Shown here piece after piece: positions 8,347-16,453 of a stretch of DNA of 64,000 nt; positions within the stretch are counted from its first letter, which is position 1; each line of letters begins with the position of its first letter. A program made the translations under genes and the position numbers. Origin of the DNA: Chitinophagales bacterium (GTDB taxonomy: Bacteria; Bacteroidota; Bacteroidia; Chitinophagales; BACL12); the NCBI GenBank assembly GCA_020636645.1, contig JACJXO010000004.1:233008-297007 (forward strand), given 5' to 3'. The notes below the pieces were generated by a model, which ran no database searches, was not told the origin of the DNA, and worked only from the letters and a program-made list of their open reading frames with translations.

Positions 8347-9864
8347 CTACCTGACCACTGACAGACGTGTAGTGTTTCCCGAATCCGAGCGCAATATATA
8401 GAGCCCCTCGGGAAGCGCAGAGATATCTACCCAACCGCTGGCTGCCTGTAATACCTGCTGACCCTTCAGATCAAATACCGTGATGCGTTCCGGTTCTAGG
8501 GTTTGGACCCATACCACCTGACCAGCAGGATTAGGCCGACAGAAAAAAGCGTCGTGTGCCGATGACTCATCGATCGCCACCACAGCAGTACAGTCCAACG
8601 CTCCTTCAACAAAGTCAAGCCTGGCTTCCATAAAAGACATCAGCCCAAAAATGGTACCACCTCCCGGTCCGCCACCTGTAGTTATATCTTCATATATATT
8701 ATTTTCAAACTGTATATCGGTGTACATTTTGTTTTCATCTGCATACACATAGGGTTTGATCAGTTCATAATAGCGGTCTATTTCTTCCTGGATCTTTGCA
8801 GACGAAAAATCACCGTTGATCCAGTAGCACAATGCATCATCAAAGCGGGCCTGCATGCCGTCAATTTCCATTATCCGCTCCAGCAAAGGCCGGGAATTGT
8901 TCACATAATGCAAGTCCAGTTCGGTCATGGATAATCCACCCCCCATTGGGCCGCCCTGGTAGGAACCAAAAGCTTCGTTGCAATCCCATTTGATCCAGTT
9001 CCACCTGCCGGTTCCTTCATGATGGTAGATATAATAATTGCGGGCTGAGTTGATGTAGGCATCCAGATTGGAAAAGAGGTTATCCATGGCCATACTGCGC
9101 AGATACTGATCGGTTTCAAGCCGGTCATCGATACCTGTTTCAAACTCTGCATCGGTGGTGTTATTAATAAAATCAATGAAAGCTATCAGGTCTGTCCAGT
9201 CGTTGAGGTCTTCATTGTTTTCGATCTCATACCGTTCTGTATAGGAAGACTGATCAGCTCCATAGTACACCAGGTCAGCTTCGCCACCGGGACCGTCAAA
9301 TGCATCGCCGGCTTTGAACATATTCCCACCGTCATCTTCCATGTTCCAGTCCAGGAACTGATCATCTATCTGTTCGATGACCGTATAAAACCCCCAGTGG
9401 GTGCCATTCATATACACATCAGCATAGGAAGTGCGGGGAGCAGGCAGGTCATTGGAAAGACACAGGTCAGAATAGATCTTCTCCCGCAGAAATGTCGGGT
9501 CTTTGAAATTGTTGGAAAAGTTGAGTTTTTTGAGTCCGTCGTAATTCTGGCCACTCACATATTCGTTGAAGTCTATCTTAAAACTTTTCTTGTTACCCGG
9601 ATGACCATAGCTGGAGTTGCCTTTCAGACGTACCCCTATCTGGGGAAATGAATACGTACCGGTTTGGTCTGTGATGTCCAGATCAGCCAGCATGTAGGAT
9701 GCGGTTTCATAATTGGCCACCAGGCTGTCCCAGAATCCCTCCTGTGTAAAGGTCAGTTCAATGGTGACCACCTGGTCTGTGGCAAATAACTGATCGCCCT
9801 CTGTCTGGGCTTTAATTGTTATAGCAACTAAAAATACTGTAAAGGCTGTCAGGAGTTTTTGCAT
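8347..9864 (-). CDS. Secreted CotH-family protein with T9SS type A sorting domain
   Basis: About 505 residues. The start chosen is MQKLLTAFTVFLVAITIKAQ, a clear signal peptide; two in-frame ATGs lie 6 and 24 bases upstream. Seen: a CotH domain with 'RLKGNSSYGHPGNKKSFKI', 'GGNMFKAGDAFDG', and 'WNWIKWDCNEAFG', matching the nucleotide-binding and metal-binding motifs of the atypical kinase CotH, then a C-terminal domain starting 'CRPNPAGQV'. Known: Bacillus CotH phosphorylates spore-coat proteins and fungal CotH proteins are invasins; many secreted Bacteroidota members sit near polysaccharide or adhesion genes. Inference: a surface-exposed CotH-like protein of unknown substrate. It lies 120-odd bases downstream of a MarR regulator on the same strand, and its 5' coding region contains a near-copy of that regulator's putative operator. 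Confidence 0.88.
   Translation of the reverse strand: MQKLLTAFTVFLVAITIKAQTEGDQLFATDQVVTIELTFTQEGFWDSLVANYETASYMLADLDITDQTGTYSFPQIGVRLKGNSSYGHPGNKKSFKIDFNEYVSGQNYDGLKKLNFSNNFKDPTFLREKIYSDLCLSNDLPAPRTSYADVYMNGTHWGFYTVIEQIDDQFLDWNMEDDGGNMFKAGDAFDGPGGEADLVYYGADQSSYTERYEIENNEDLNDWTDLIAFIDFINNTTDAEFETGIDDRLETDQYLRSMAMDNLFSNLDAYINSARNYYIYHHEGTGRWNWIKWDCNEAFGSYQGGPMGGGLSMTELDLHYVNNSRPLLERIMEIDGMQARFDDALCYWINGDFSSAKIQEEIDRYYELIKPYVYADENKMYTDIQFENNIYEDITTGGGPGGGTIFGLMSFMEARLDFVEGALDCTAVVAIDESSAHDAFFCRPNPAGQVVWVQTLEPERITVFDLKGQQVLQAASGWVDISALPEGLYILRSDSGNTTRLSVVR
9816..9827. promoter_or_regulatory. Second MarR-operator-like site inside the CotH signal-peptide codons
   Basis: TTGTTATAGCAA differs by one base from the perfect palindrome TTGCTATAGCAA in front of the MarR gene, and the match extends into the flanks (AATTG-TATAGCAACTAAA shared). 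It lies about 40 bases inside the CotH reading frame. It could act as a downstream operator, or it could be chance in hydrophobic codons (V-A-I-T-I). Confidence 0.35.
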
Positions 9865-9987
9865 GGTCATTGGACTGCAGTATTCCATTATGGTTTAATG
9901 GATTTGGTATTCCGGATGAAAAAAAGAGAATGCTTGGGTCGCCACGCAATATTGGACATTATTGGTCTAATAAGTGCCCATTTCGGC

Positions 9988-10422
9988 TCATTTCTTAAGC
10001 AGCTCTCTGCATAATTTGCGTGTACTTTTCTGCAGGGTACCTGTAGATTTTGGAAAGGTTTGCCTGAGTTGTTCCTTGACCACTGCCTGGCCTGCTTTCC
10101 AAACCTGCTGGCCTGCTTTGGTTGGCAGGATCAGAAAAGAACGCCTGTCGCCGGGTGCAGGTTCCTGTACCACCCAGCCGCGGTCAGCCATCAGTCTGAG
10201 CATGCGGGTAACTGTTGGTCTGTCTTTGCCCGACTGGTCTGCCAATACATGCTGGGCTATGCCATCAGATTCTACTACTATGCGCAGCAAGGTCCACTGA
10301 TCTGCCGTCAATTCCAATCCGGATCTCTGCAAGGCGGCTACCAGTTGTTGCTTGGCATGCCTGACCGCCTGGTCCATCAACAGTAACAGGGCAGCCGGAT
10401 CGGTCTTCTTTTTTCCTGCCAT
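9988..10422 (-). CDS. MarR-family transcriptional regulator
   Basis: A 144-residue winged-helix regulator. Seen: 'LTADQWTLLRIV' (helix 2), the recognition region 'QSGKDRPTVTRMLRLMADRGWV', and the wing 'PGDRRSFLILPTKAGQ' with the conserved D-x-R-S/R pattern of MarR proteins, flanked by dimerisation helices. Known: MarR proteins bind palindromic operators as dimers and usually repress their own gene and a neighbour until a small ligand or oxidation releases them. Here a perfect 12-bp palindrome ends 2 bases from the start codon (autoregulation likely), and a near-copy lies in the downstream CotH gene. The ligand is unknown. Confidence 0.92.
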   Translation of the reverse strand: MAGKKKTDPAALLLLMDQAVRHAKQQLVAALQRSGLELTADQWTLLRIVVESDGIAQHVLADQSGKDRPTVTRMLRLMADRGWVVQEPAPGDRRSFLILPTKAGQQVWKAGQAVVKEQLRQTFPKSTGTLQKSTRKLCRELLKK

Positions 10423-10424
10423 AA

Positions 10425-10436
10425 TTGCTATAGCAA
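10425..10436. promoter_or_regulatory. Putative MarR autoregulatory operator
   Basis: TTGCTATAGCAA is a perfect 12-bp palindrome immediately before the MarR ATG (10422), between it and a -7-like AATCTTTG at 10445-10452 on the minus strand. Position and symmetry are typical of a MarR autorepression site. Binding is inferred. Confidence 0.6.
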
Positions 10437-10498
10437 CTAAACTACAAAGATTCAGGAGCTACTGGTATGTTCAATGGTGGATAACTCTGCCGGATCAC

Positions 10499-11764
10499 TT
10501 AATGTACCGGAACCGGTATGATCTGCTGACCCCTTCCAGATCTGAGCTGCAGCAAGCAGAAACCGGCAGCAAATTCATCGAGCGGAAGGTTCAAATGACC
10601 GGCAGCAGGAATGGTACCGCTTGTCAGCACCTTTCCGCTGCTGTCCAGCATCCTGTATCTGATCGCCTCCGTGGAGGTGGTCAGGGTCAGCACATTTCCT
10701 GACAACACCCAGGAAAGTCCCGGAATCATGTTGGTCACAACGTTCGGCTCTGATACTGTTACAAGAATGGTTTGCTCTGACGTATCGCCTGGGCAATCAC
10801 CCCTGGAAGCTATCAGCTGAACCATATAGCTGCCACTTTCTGCATATGTATGAGCAGGTTCTGCATCTGTGTACACCGTGCCATCACCCATGCTCCATTG
10901 CCAGGTATCTGCCTGTTCAGACAGGTTTTCTGTTTCTATATGACCCTCTGGTCCCGGCCAGACACTGAATGCTGCAACGGGGTCGTATTCACCTACATGC
11001 CAGTGATCAAGACTGTCAAATACCACCGCAGAAGCTGCAGCTCTGATGGTACTGGCCAAAACCGGATCCAGCCCGGCATCATAAGAAGTAAGCACGGGGT
11101 CTTTCCTGAACATCACCGAATAGAATGCACAGGCAGTGGCAAAGGTGCCGGCCACAGAAGGGTGGCTTTCATCTGCTGAGTACAATTCGATGGTTGGATC
11201 GGTCTCGCGAATGTACCGCCATACAGCACCTGCCGGTGAAACAAGGGCCTGGTTATCGGCGGCCATGATCTCATACCGTTCCCGCAACAGGTCATCCATA
11301 CCTGTATAGGTGCATACCGGCGGCCAGAACGGACAGTTCATAGCATCGCCGTTCTTTCTTCCCCAGGTCATATAAAAAACGGTCTCGGTGCAAGGGTTTG
11401 CCTGGCTGATCAGACTGTCCAGTAATGCTGCATAAGGAAACACTTCCACTTCTACCTGCTCGATCGGGAAGCTGGGAAGCTGACTCTGTTCCTGCAACAC
11501 GACAAAATCCCAGGCACCGGTACTGATCATTGCCAGCGTGGTTGCGTTCGTACTGTGTTGCTGCAGCGTATATCCGCCGGGTGTATTGCTGTCATAGATC
11601 AGGGTATCTCCGGTGGTCAGCGCTACATCAGCTATCATCTTGGGCAGATCATTCACGTAGGTATAGGAGTTTCCCAGAAACAGTGCCGCTCTGGTTTGCT
11701 GTGCAAACAATTGCCCGGTGCACAACAACACAGAAAACAAAAGACCGGTAACGTATAAGCGCAT
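10499..11764 (-). CDS. Secreted SGNH/GDSL-type hydrolase (DUF4886-like) with PKD domain
   Basis: About 421 residues from the ATG at 11764 (MRLYVTGLLFSVLLCTGQLFAQ, a signal peptide; the frame extends upstream without one). Seen: block I 'LFLGNSYTYVNDLP', where the nucleophile serine is in G-N-S rather than G-D-S; block V 'DESHPSVAGTF', carrying the Asp and His of the triad; a PKD domain (about 265-340, 'FSVWPGPEG...WQWSMGDGTVYTDAEPAHTYAESGSY'); and a short C-terminal beta domain resembling a diverged T9SS sorting domain but lacking a clear 'YPNP'. Known: SGNH enzymes are esterases or acetylhydrolases. Inference: an extracellular esterase, perhaps acting on acetylated glycans. It lies 58 bases downstream of kbl on the same strand. 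Confidence 0.8.
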   Translation of the reverse strand: MRLYVTGLLFSVLLCTGQLFAQQTRAALFLGNSYTYVNDLPKMIADVALTTGDTLIYDSNTPGGYTLQQHSTNATTLAMISTGAWDFVVLQEQSQLPSFPIEQVEVEVFPYAALLDSLISQANPCTETVFYMTWGRKNGDAMNCPFWPPVCTYTGMDDLLRERYEIMAADNQALVSPAGAVWRYIRETDPTIELYSADESHPSVAGTFATACAFYSVMFRKDPVLTSYDAGLDPVLASTIRAAASAVVFDSLDHWHVGEYDPVAAFSVWPGPEGHIETENLSEQADTWQWSMGDGTVYTDAEPAHTYAESGSYMVQLIASRGDCPGDTSEQTILVTVSEPNVVTNMIPGLSWVLSGNVLTLTTSTEAIRYRMLDSSGKVLTSGTIPAAGHLNLPLDEFAAGFCLLQLRSGRGQQIIPVPVH

Positions 11765-11822
11765 AATCTCCTGGATTGGATCTTTAAACCGATACCCATT
11801 AGTTTCAGAATGAACCTTTCGG

Positions 11823-13013
11823 TCAGCTGACCACACCCAACTCCTTACCCACCTTGATGAAGGCTTCAATGGCTTTATCCAGGTGATGCCTGTCGTGTGC
11901 GGCACTGAGCTGCACCCGGATACGAGCCTGTCCTTTAGGAACAACCGGATAGTAAAAGCCTATCACATAGATGCCTTCGGCCAGCAGTTTTTCTGCCATC
12001 TGCTGACTAAGTACAGCGTCATACAACATGATAGGAACAATAGGGTGTTCTCCGGGCTTGATATCAAATCCGGCAGCCGTCATTTTCTCGCGGAAGTACT
12101 TCGTGTTCGACTCCAGTTTATCACGCAGCTCGGTGGTCTCGCTCAGCAGGTCCAGCACGGCGATGGAAGCACCGGTGATACTGGGCGCAAGGGTATTGCT
12201 GAACAGGTACGGACGGGAGCGCTGACGCAGCATGTCAATGATCTCCTTGCGACCGGAAGTGAATCCGCCGGAAGCGCCGCCCAACGCTTTACCAAGGGTG
12301 CCGGTGATGATATCAATACGACCCATAACGCCCCTGTGTTCATGTGTTCCGCGACCGGTCTTTCCGAGGAAGCCTGATGCATGGCATTCATCTATCATGA
12401 CCAGTGCATCATATTTTTCTGCCAGATCACAGATCAGATCCAGGCGGGCGATGGTTCCGTCCATACTGAATGCACCATCTGTTACTATGATTCTGGTGCG
12501 GGCACCCGAAGCTTCTTTCAGTTTGGCTTCCAGATCATCCATATTGTTGTGTTCATAGCGGAATCGCTGTGCCTTACACAAACGCACACCGTCAATGATG
12601 GATGCATGGTTAAGGGCATCGCTGATGATGGCATCTTCTTCATTGAACAGCGGTTCGAAAACCCCACCGTTGGCATCGAATGCCGCGGCATAGAGAATGG
12701 TATCTTCCGTTCCTAAGAACGTGGCGATCTTCTCTTCCAGCTCCTTATGAATATCCTGCGTTCCACAAATGAAACGTACAGAGCTCATGCCATAGCCATG
12801 GGTATCTATCGCTTTTTTAGCAGCCTCTATCACCTTCGGGTGTGCACTGAGTCCGAGATAATTGTTCGCACAGAAATTGATGACCTGACTGCCGTCAGCC
12901 AGCGTGATATCGGCTCCCTGCGGGGAAGCTATGATGCGTTCATTTTTATAGAGTCCGCTGTCTTTGATCTCCTGCAGTTCATGTTGCAGGCGTTGTTGGA
13001 TAGAACCGTACAT
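11823..13013 (-). CDS. kbl: Glycine C-acetyltransferase (2-amino-3-ketobutyrate CoA ligase)
   Basis: A 396-residue cytoplasmic PLP enzyme of the alpha-oxoamine synthase family. Reaction: 2-amino-3-oxobutanoate + CoA to glycine + acetyl-CoA, the second step of threonine breakdown after threonine dehydrogenase. Seen: 'NFCANNYLGLSAHPKV' at the N-terminus, 'DECHASGFLGKTGRGT' (cofactor-contacting D208 and H211), and the PLP lysine K242 in 'TGTLGKALGGASGG'. Length and motifs fit KBL better than AONS (BioF), HemA or SPT; the 'HGYGMSSVRFICGTQ' segment is typical of KBL. No threonine dehydrogenase gene is in the window. A TACCTTTG element 15 bases before the start suggests a short leader. Confidence 0.93.
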   Translation of the reverse strand: MYGSIQQRLQHELQEIKDSGLYKNERIIASPQGADITLADGSQVINFCANNYLGLSAHPKVIEAAKKAIDTHGYGMSSVRFICGTQDIHKELEEKIATFLGTEDTILYAAAFDANGGVFEPLFNEEDAIISDALNHASIIDGVRLCKAQRFRYEHNNMDDLEAKLKEASGARTRIIVTDGAFSMDGTIARLDLICDLAEKYDALVMIDECHASGFLGKTGRGTHEHRGVMGRIDIITGTLGKALGGASGGFTSGRKEIIDMLRQRSRPYLFSNTLAPSITGASIAVLDLLSETTELRDKLESNTKYFREKMTAAGFDIKPGEHPIVPIMLYDAVLSQQMAEKLLAEGIYVIGFYYPVVPKGQARIRVQLSAAHDRHHLDKAIEAFIKVGKELGVVS

Positions 13014-13027
13014 ATGGAGGTTTTGTG

Positions 13028-13035
13028 CAAAGGTA
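13028..13035 (-). promoter_or_regulatory. -7 element for kbl
   Basis: TACCTTTG (minus strand) is an exact TAnnTTTG match ending 15 bases from the kbl ATG, implying a leader of under 10 bases. No -33 TTG is visible at 19-21 bases. Confidence 0.5.
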
Positions 13036-13107
13036 TGGAACCGGGGATAGATGGCTGATAAATACCTGCTTCCCTATCAGCATACAAGAGTGATACTCCG
13101 TGCCGGT

Positions 13108-13359
13108 TCAAACAAATACACGTGAACTGAACAGATACAATGCCAGAACGGATATGATGAGAAACAGAAAAATGATGATCCGCAAACGACCGGCATTTCT
13201 TCGATGACTTTCCCTTTCCTGCCTGGCTTCTTCCAGCTTTGCCGGATCTGCCTCCCTTCTGAACAGGTGCTTTTTCTGATCCGGTTTATACCCTTCTCTT
13301 TTGGGACGGGCATTCCTTTTCAGTGTGGCGATCATTTCTGCTATGGAGCCAAAAGACAT
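13108..13359 (-). CDS. Small basic single-span membrane protein, conserved hypothetical
   Basis: 83 residues from the ATG at 13359 (MSFGSIAEMIATLKRN); a longer frame exists upstream, but this start gives the pattern seen in small Bacteroidota membrane proteins that begin 'MSFG' followed by 'M-x-TLK-x-N'. Seen: a highly basic cytoplasmic region (RPKREGYKPDQKKHLFRR), a short charged helix (PAKLEEARQERESHRR), and one C-terminal membrane span (LRIIIFLFLIISVLALYLF). No function is known to me. The family resemblance is from memory of similar proteins and is not proven here. Confidence 0.7.
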   Translation of the reverse strand: MSFGSIAEMIATLKRNARPKREGYKPDQKKHLFRREADPAKLEEARQERESHRRNAGRLRIIIFLFLIISVLALYLFSSRVFV

Positions 13360-13608
13360 ATCAGGATATACGCAGGATATTTCAGCCAGGTTACAATGGC
13401 CCACTGAATACCGGAAGATCAGTAAAACATCTTGTACCGTTATCTGCACTCCCTTTCGAGCATTCGGCAGAATACTTCCATAGCCTTTTCAACGTTTCGC
13501 AGATGTTGTTGCATTCTGAGCCGGCGAAATATCCTGATCATCTCTGATGATATATTTCAGAATAGATATATCACCAAATCGCATGACCTGATGGGTGCTG
13601 AAACGAAT

Positions 13609-14043
13609 TTATCTCAACCAACCCTTTCTGATGCACATACCGGCATACCAAACAAGAAAGATACCCAGCACGAGGATCATCACGGGCATGACCACTGACC
13701 CCGGTCCATATACCTCTCTGGCATCGGTCATGAAGACATTCTGGATCATTTGAGGGACTATTCCGATCAGCGAAATGATGAAGGCCAGACGTGCCCACCT
13801 TTTTCGAAGTAACAAACCAATAGACCCAATGCTACCTCCAAAGACCGCAAGCGCAAAGACCACCGTGACCCAGCCCGGATAGCTCTCATATAAAGCCCGT
13901 TCTTCCACTGAAAGCCTGGCCAGTGACTCATCAGAAATGAAGGTAATGGCGAAGAACTGGCTTACACCCATCAGATTCCATAGGAGGAACAAGACGGCCA
14001 GTATCCAATACCAGCCGGGAACAGATCTGTTAGATTGATTCAT
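13609..14043 (-). CDS. Four-span integral membrane protein, unknown function
   Basis: 144 residues with four clear hydrophobic segments (about 11-33, 59-80, 86-105 and 117-138) and no catalytic motif. The loop after the first span (SDESLARLSVEERALYESYP) is acidic; the protein ends with a basic tail (CIRKGWLR). The pattern resembles small membrane proteins loosely labelled 'sugar transporter' in Bacteroidota genomes, but nothing in the sequence supports transport. It is divergent from the T9SS gene at 14193. The 249 bases between it and the small membrane gene downstream hold no gene or recognisable signal. Confidence 0.75.
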   Translation of the reverse strand: MNQSNRSVPGWYWILAVLFLLWNLMGVSQFFAITFISDESLARLSVEERALYESYPGWVTVVFALAVFGGSIGSIGLLLRKRWARLAFIISLIGIVPQMIQNVFMTDAREVYGPGSVVMPVMILVLGIFLVWYAGMCIRKGWLR

Positions 14044-14192
14044 GTGGTTGATGGCACAATTTGATGTACTGCTAACTTACATAATTTGCAATACTTACCC
14101 GGAGAAAGGCTGCAGATCTGCGGTACATTTTACCCGCCGGTGTTGTGTTTTTCTCCAACAAACGTCAGTAACTTCGGTGGCAAATCATACCC

Positions 14193-16445
14193 ATGCGCCG
14201 CTATATCCTGATCTTTGTCTTGTTCATGCCCATTTTCAGTATGGCACAAACTGCCATTCATGGGGTAATCAATGACTACACGATAGCCACTGGTATAGGA
14301 TGTGATAATAAACTGGAGGTTACTGATGCTGCTGCTTTTTCGCCGGGCGACAAGGTCCTTATTGTTCAGATGAAAGGTGCTGTTATTGATTCTTCCAATA
14401 CTTCATCATTTGGCACTATCCTGAACTGGGGAACCGCCGGAAAATATGAACTCAATGAATTGGCTGATGTGGGAGATGATCATCTGCAACTGGCATATCT
14501 CACTGAGAACACGTATGATTTCAGCTTCCGGGTGCAGGTTGTCAGGGTTCCTGTGTATGATGATGTACTGGTCGATTCTGTTCTGACCTGTCCTGCCTGG
14601 GACGGTGAAACAGGAGGCATACTGGCTCTGATTGTAAACGGCACACTGACCCTGGAAGCAGATATGGACGTCAGTGAAAAGGGATACAGGGGCGGAGAGT
14701 TCACCAACTTTCCTGACAGCTGCCCCTTTGGTTTTTCCTGGAACGGTTACTATACCACCACAACCAGTGGCAACGGAGCCATCAAAGGTGAAGGTTTTAC
14801 TTCCGTTTCAGATGCTCGTCGTGCCGGTCGGGGTAAACTGGCCAACGGAGGAGGTGGCGGAAACGATCACAATGCCGGTGGAGGTGGAGGTACTTTAGGA
14901 GGTGAAGGGGGTGAGGGAGGTGAACGTGATGTGGATCTGTTCTCCTGTCCCGGCCCCGGCACAGGCAGACCCGGAGTACTTCCTGATCATTCCAACGCAG
15001 AGAACAGGATCTGGCTGGGTGGAGGTGGCGGTGCCGGACATGGCAACAACGGATTTGCGAAAGCAGGTGGTCATGGTGGAGGCATCATTTTTCTGCAGGT
15101 CAACTCACTGGATGGTAATGGATTCTCCATCCGCTCCAACGGTGGTTCTCCGGCATCAGCCAACGGCGATGGCGGCGGTGGTGGAGGTGCAGGCGGAAGC
15201 CTTTTGCTGGATGTCAGTACGCTGAGCAGTGACGTGCTGGTAGAACTGAAAGGAGGAAACGGAAGCAATATTACCGGAAACGCCTGTACCGGTCCGGGCG
15301 GTGGTGGTGGCGGTGGATTGGTGCGCCATACTGGTGCCTCTCTGCCGGCAGGTTTTCTGACAGACTATGGTGGAGGTGCTGCCGGTATCACTACCACTGC
15401 AAGCAGCCCCTGCTTCAATGAAACAAACGGTGCGACCGATGGTGCAACCGGTCAGACCATTGCTGACTGGCCTCTGCTGGAAGCTGATATACCCTATGTA
15501 CCGCTGATGGCAACCATCAGCAATGATACGACCATTTGTGCGGGCAATATCGTTGAACTGACCGCCGGTGGTGGCACCACTTTCAGCTGGAGCCCGCCTG
15601 ACTATTTATCGGCAACAGACATTGCAGAACCTACTTGCTTCCCCGATGCTTCTGTCACCTATACGGTCATTGTAGGTAATGGCACTGCCTGTTTTGATAC
15701 GGTATCCGTGAGCGTGGAGGTGGAACCCGGACTTACTGTAGTGGCCGGACCTGATACGACTCTTTGCGGAGCAAATCAGATACAGTTCTTTGCCAGCGGA
15801 GGCGATACCTATACCTGGAGTCCTGGTACCGGAGTAAGTAATGTCAATATTGCAGACCCGATCGTTTTTGTAAGTACTACAACAGACTACGTGGTGACGG
15901 CAAGCAATGGTACCTGTACGGGAACTGATACTGTTAGTGTGATCATTTACGCCAACCCGGAGGTGGTCACTTTGAATGACACAACCATCTGCCTGGGTGA
16001 GAGCCTGGACATTTTTGCTGATGGCGCTCTGTATTACAACTGGTTTCCGGAAACGGCTGTTCCTTGCACAGACTGCAGTAGTATGAGCATCAGTCCGACA
16101 GAAAATGTCTCCTTGTCAGTAACAGGAACCAACGCTGTTGGCTGTACCAGCACCCAGAGTTTTACTGTTACCGTAGAGGTCTGTCAAAGTGTTGCCGACA
16201 ACTGGCCTGCAAACTGGAATCTATATCCCAATCCTGCTGCAGACCATATCACCCTGGAAACCGGAAGTGCTGCCGGACTAAAACAGTTGATACTGATGGA
16301 TGCAAACGGCAGGAACGTGCGCAACTGGTCAGTTACCGGACAAACAACACAACTTTCTCTTTCGGGCTTGCCGGCAGGAAATTATCTGCTGATCATTCAG
16401 GAAGATGATCATCGTTTCAGCAACAACATCATCAAATATCAATAA
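14193..16445 (+). CDS. Glycine-rich secreted protein with Ig/PKD-like repeats and T9SS type A sorting domain
   Basis: 750 residues beginning with a signal peptide (MRRYILIFVLFMPIFSMAQ). Seen: an N-terminal beta domain with 'KVLIVQMKGAVIDSS', a segment 'ETGGILALIVNGTLTLEADMD', a glycine-rich region (about 215-400) with repeated GGGGG and GGAGH/GGAGG motifs, three gliding-type Ig-like repeats (each 'D-T-T-I/L-C' ... 'W-S/F-P' ... 'T-x-Y-T/V-V'), and a C-terminal domain starting 'LYPNPAADH'. It shares its first three sections with the gene at 5879-7756. No enzymatic motif was found. Likely an extracellular structural or adhesive protein. It converges on the giant adhesin gene, whose stop is only 8 bases away. 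Confidence 0.85.
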   Translation: MRRYILIFVLFMPIFSMAQTAIHGVINDYTIATGIGCDNKLEVTDAAAFSPGDKVLIVQMKGAVIDSSNTSSFGTILNWGTAGKYELNELADVGDDHLQLAYLTENTYDFSFRVQVVRVPVYDDVLVDSVLTCPAWDGETGGILALIVNGTLTLEADMDVSEKGYRGGEFTNFPDSCPFGFSWNGYYTTTTSGNGAIKGEGFTSVSDARRAGRGKLANGGGGGNDHNAGGGGGTLGGEGGEGGERDVDLFSCPGPGTGRPGVLPDHSNAENRIWLGGGGGAGHGNNGFAKAGGHGGGIIFLQVNSLDGNGFSIRSNGGSPASANGDGGGGGGAGGSLLLDVSTLSSDVLVELKGGNGSNITGNACTGPGGGGGGGLVRHTGASLPAGFLTDYGGGAAGITTTASSPCFNETNGATDGATGQTIADWPLLEADIPYVPLMATISNDTTICAGNIVELTAGGGTTFSWSPPDYLSATDIAEPTCFPDASVTYTVIVGNGTACFDTVSVSVEVEPGLTVVAGPDTTLCGANQIQFFASGGDTYTWSPGTGVSNVNIADPIVFVSTTTDYVVTASNGTCTGTDTVSVIIYANPEVVTLNDTTICLGESLDIFADGALYYNWFPETAVPCTDCSSMSISPTENVSLSVTGTNAVGCTSTQSFTVTVEVCQSVADNWPANWNLYPNPAADHITLETGSAAGLKQLILMDANGRNVRNWSVTGQTTQLSLSGLPAGNYLLIIQEDDHRFSNNIIKYQ

Positions 16446-16453
16446 AATAAATA

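Noticed and set aside
11765..11944. 60-codon N-terminal extension of the SGNH hydrolase
   Set aside because: It runs into the end of kbl, has no secretory features, and a good signal peptide begins at 11764.
13360..13608. A gene in the 249-base gap between the two small membrane-protein genes
   Set aside because: Frames crossing it lack a family pattern, start context or promoter; the upstream extension of the 83-residue gene is not supported by its family-like start.
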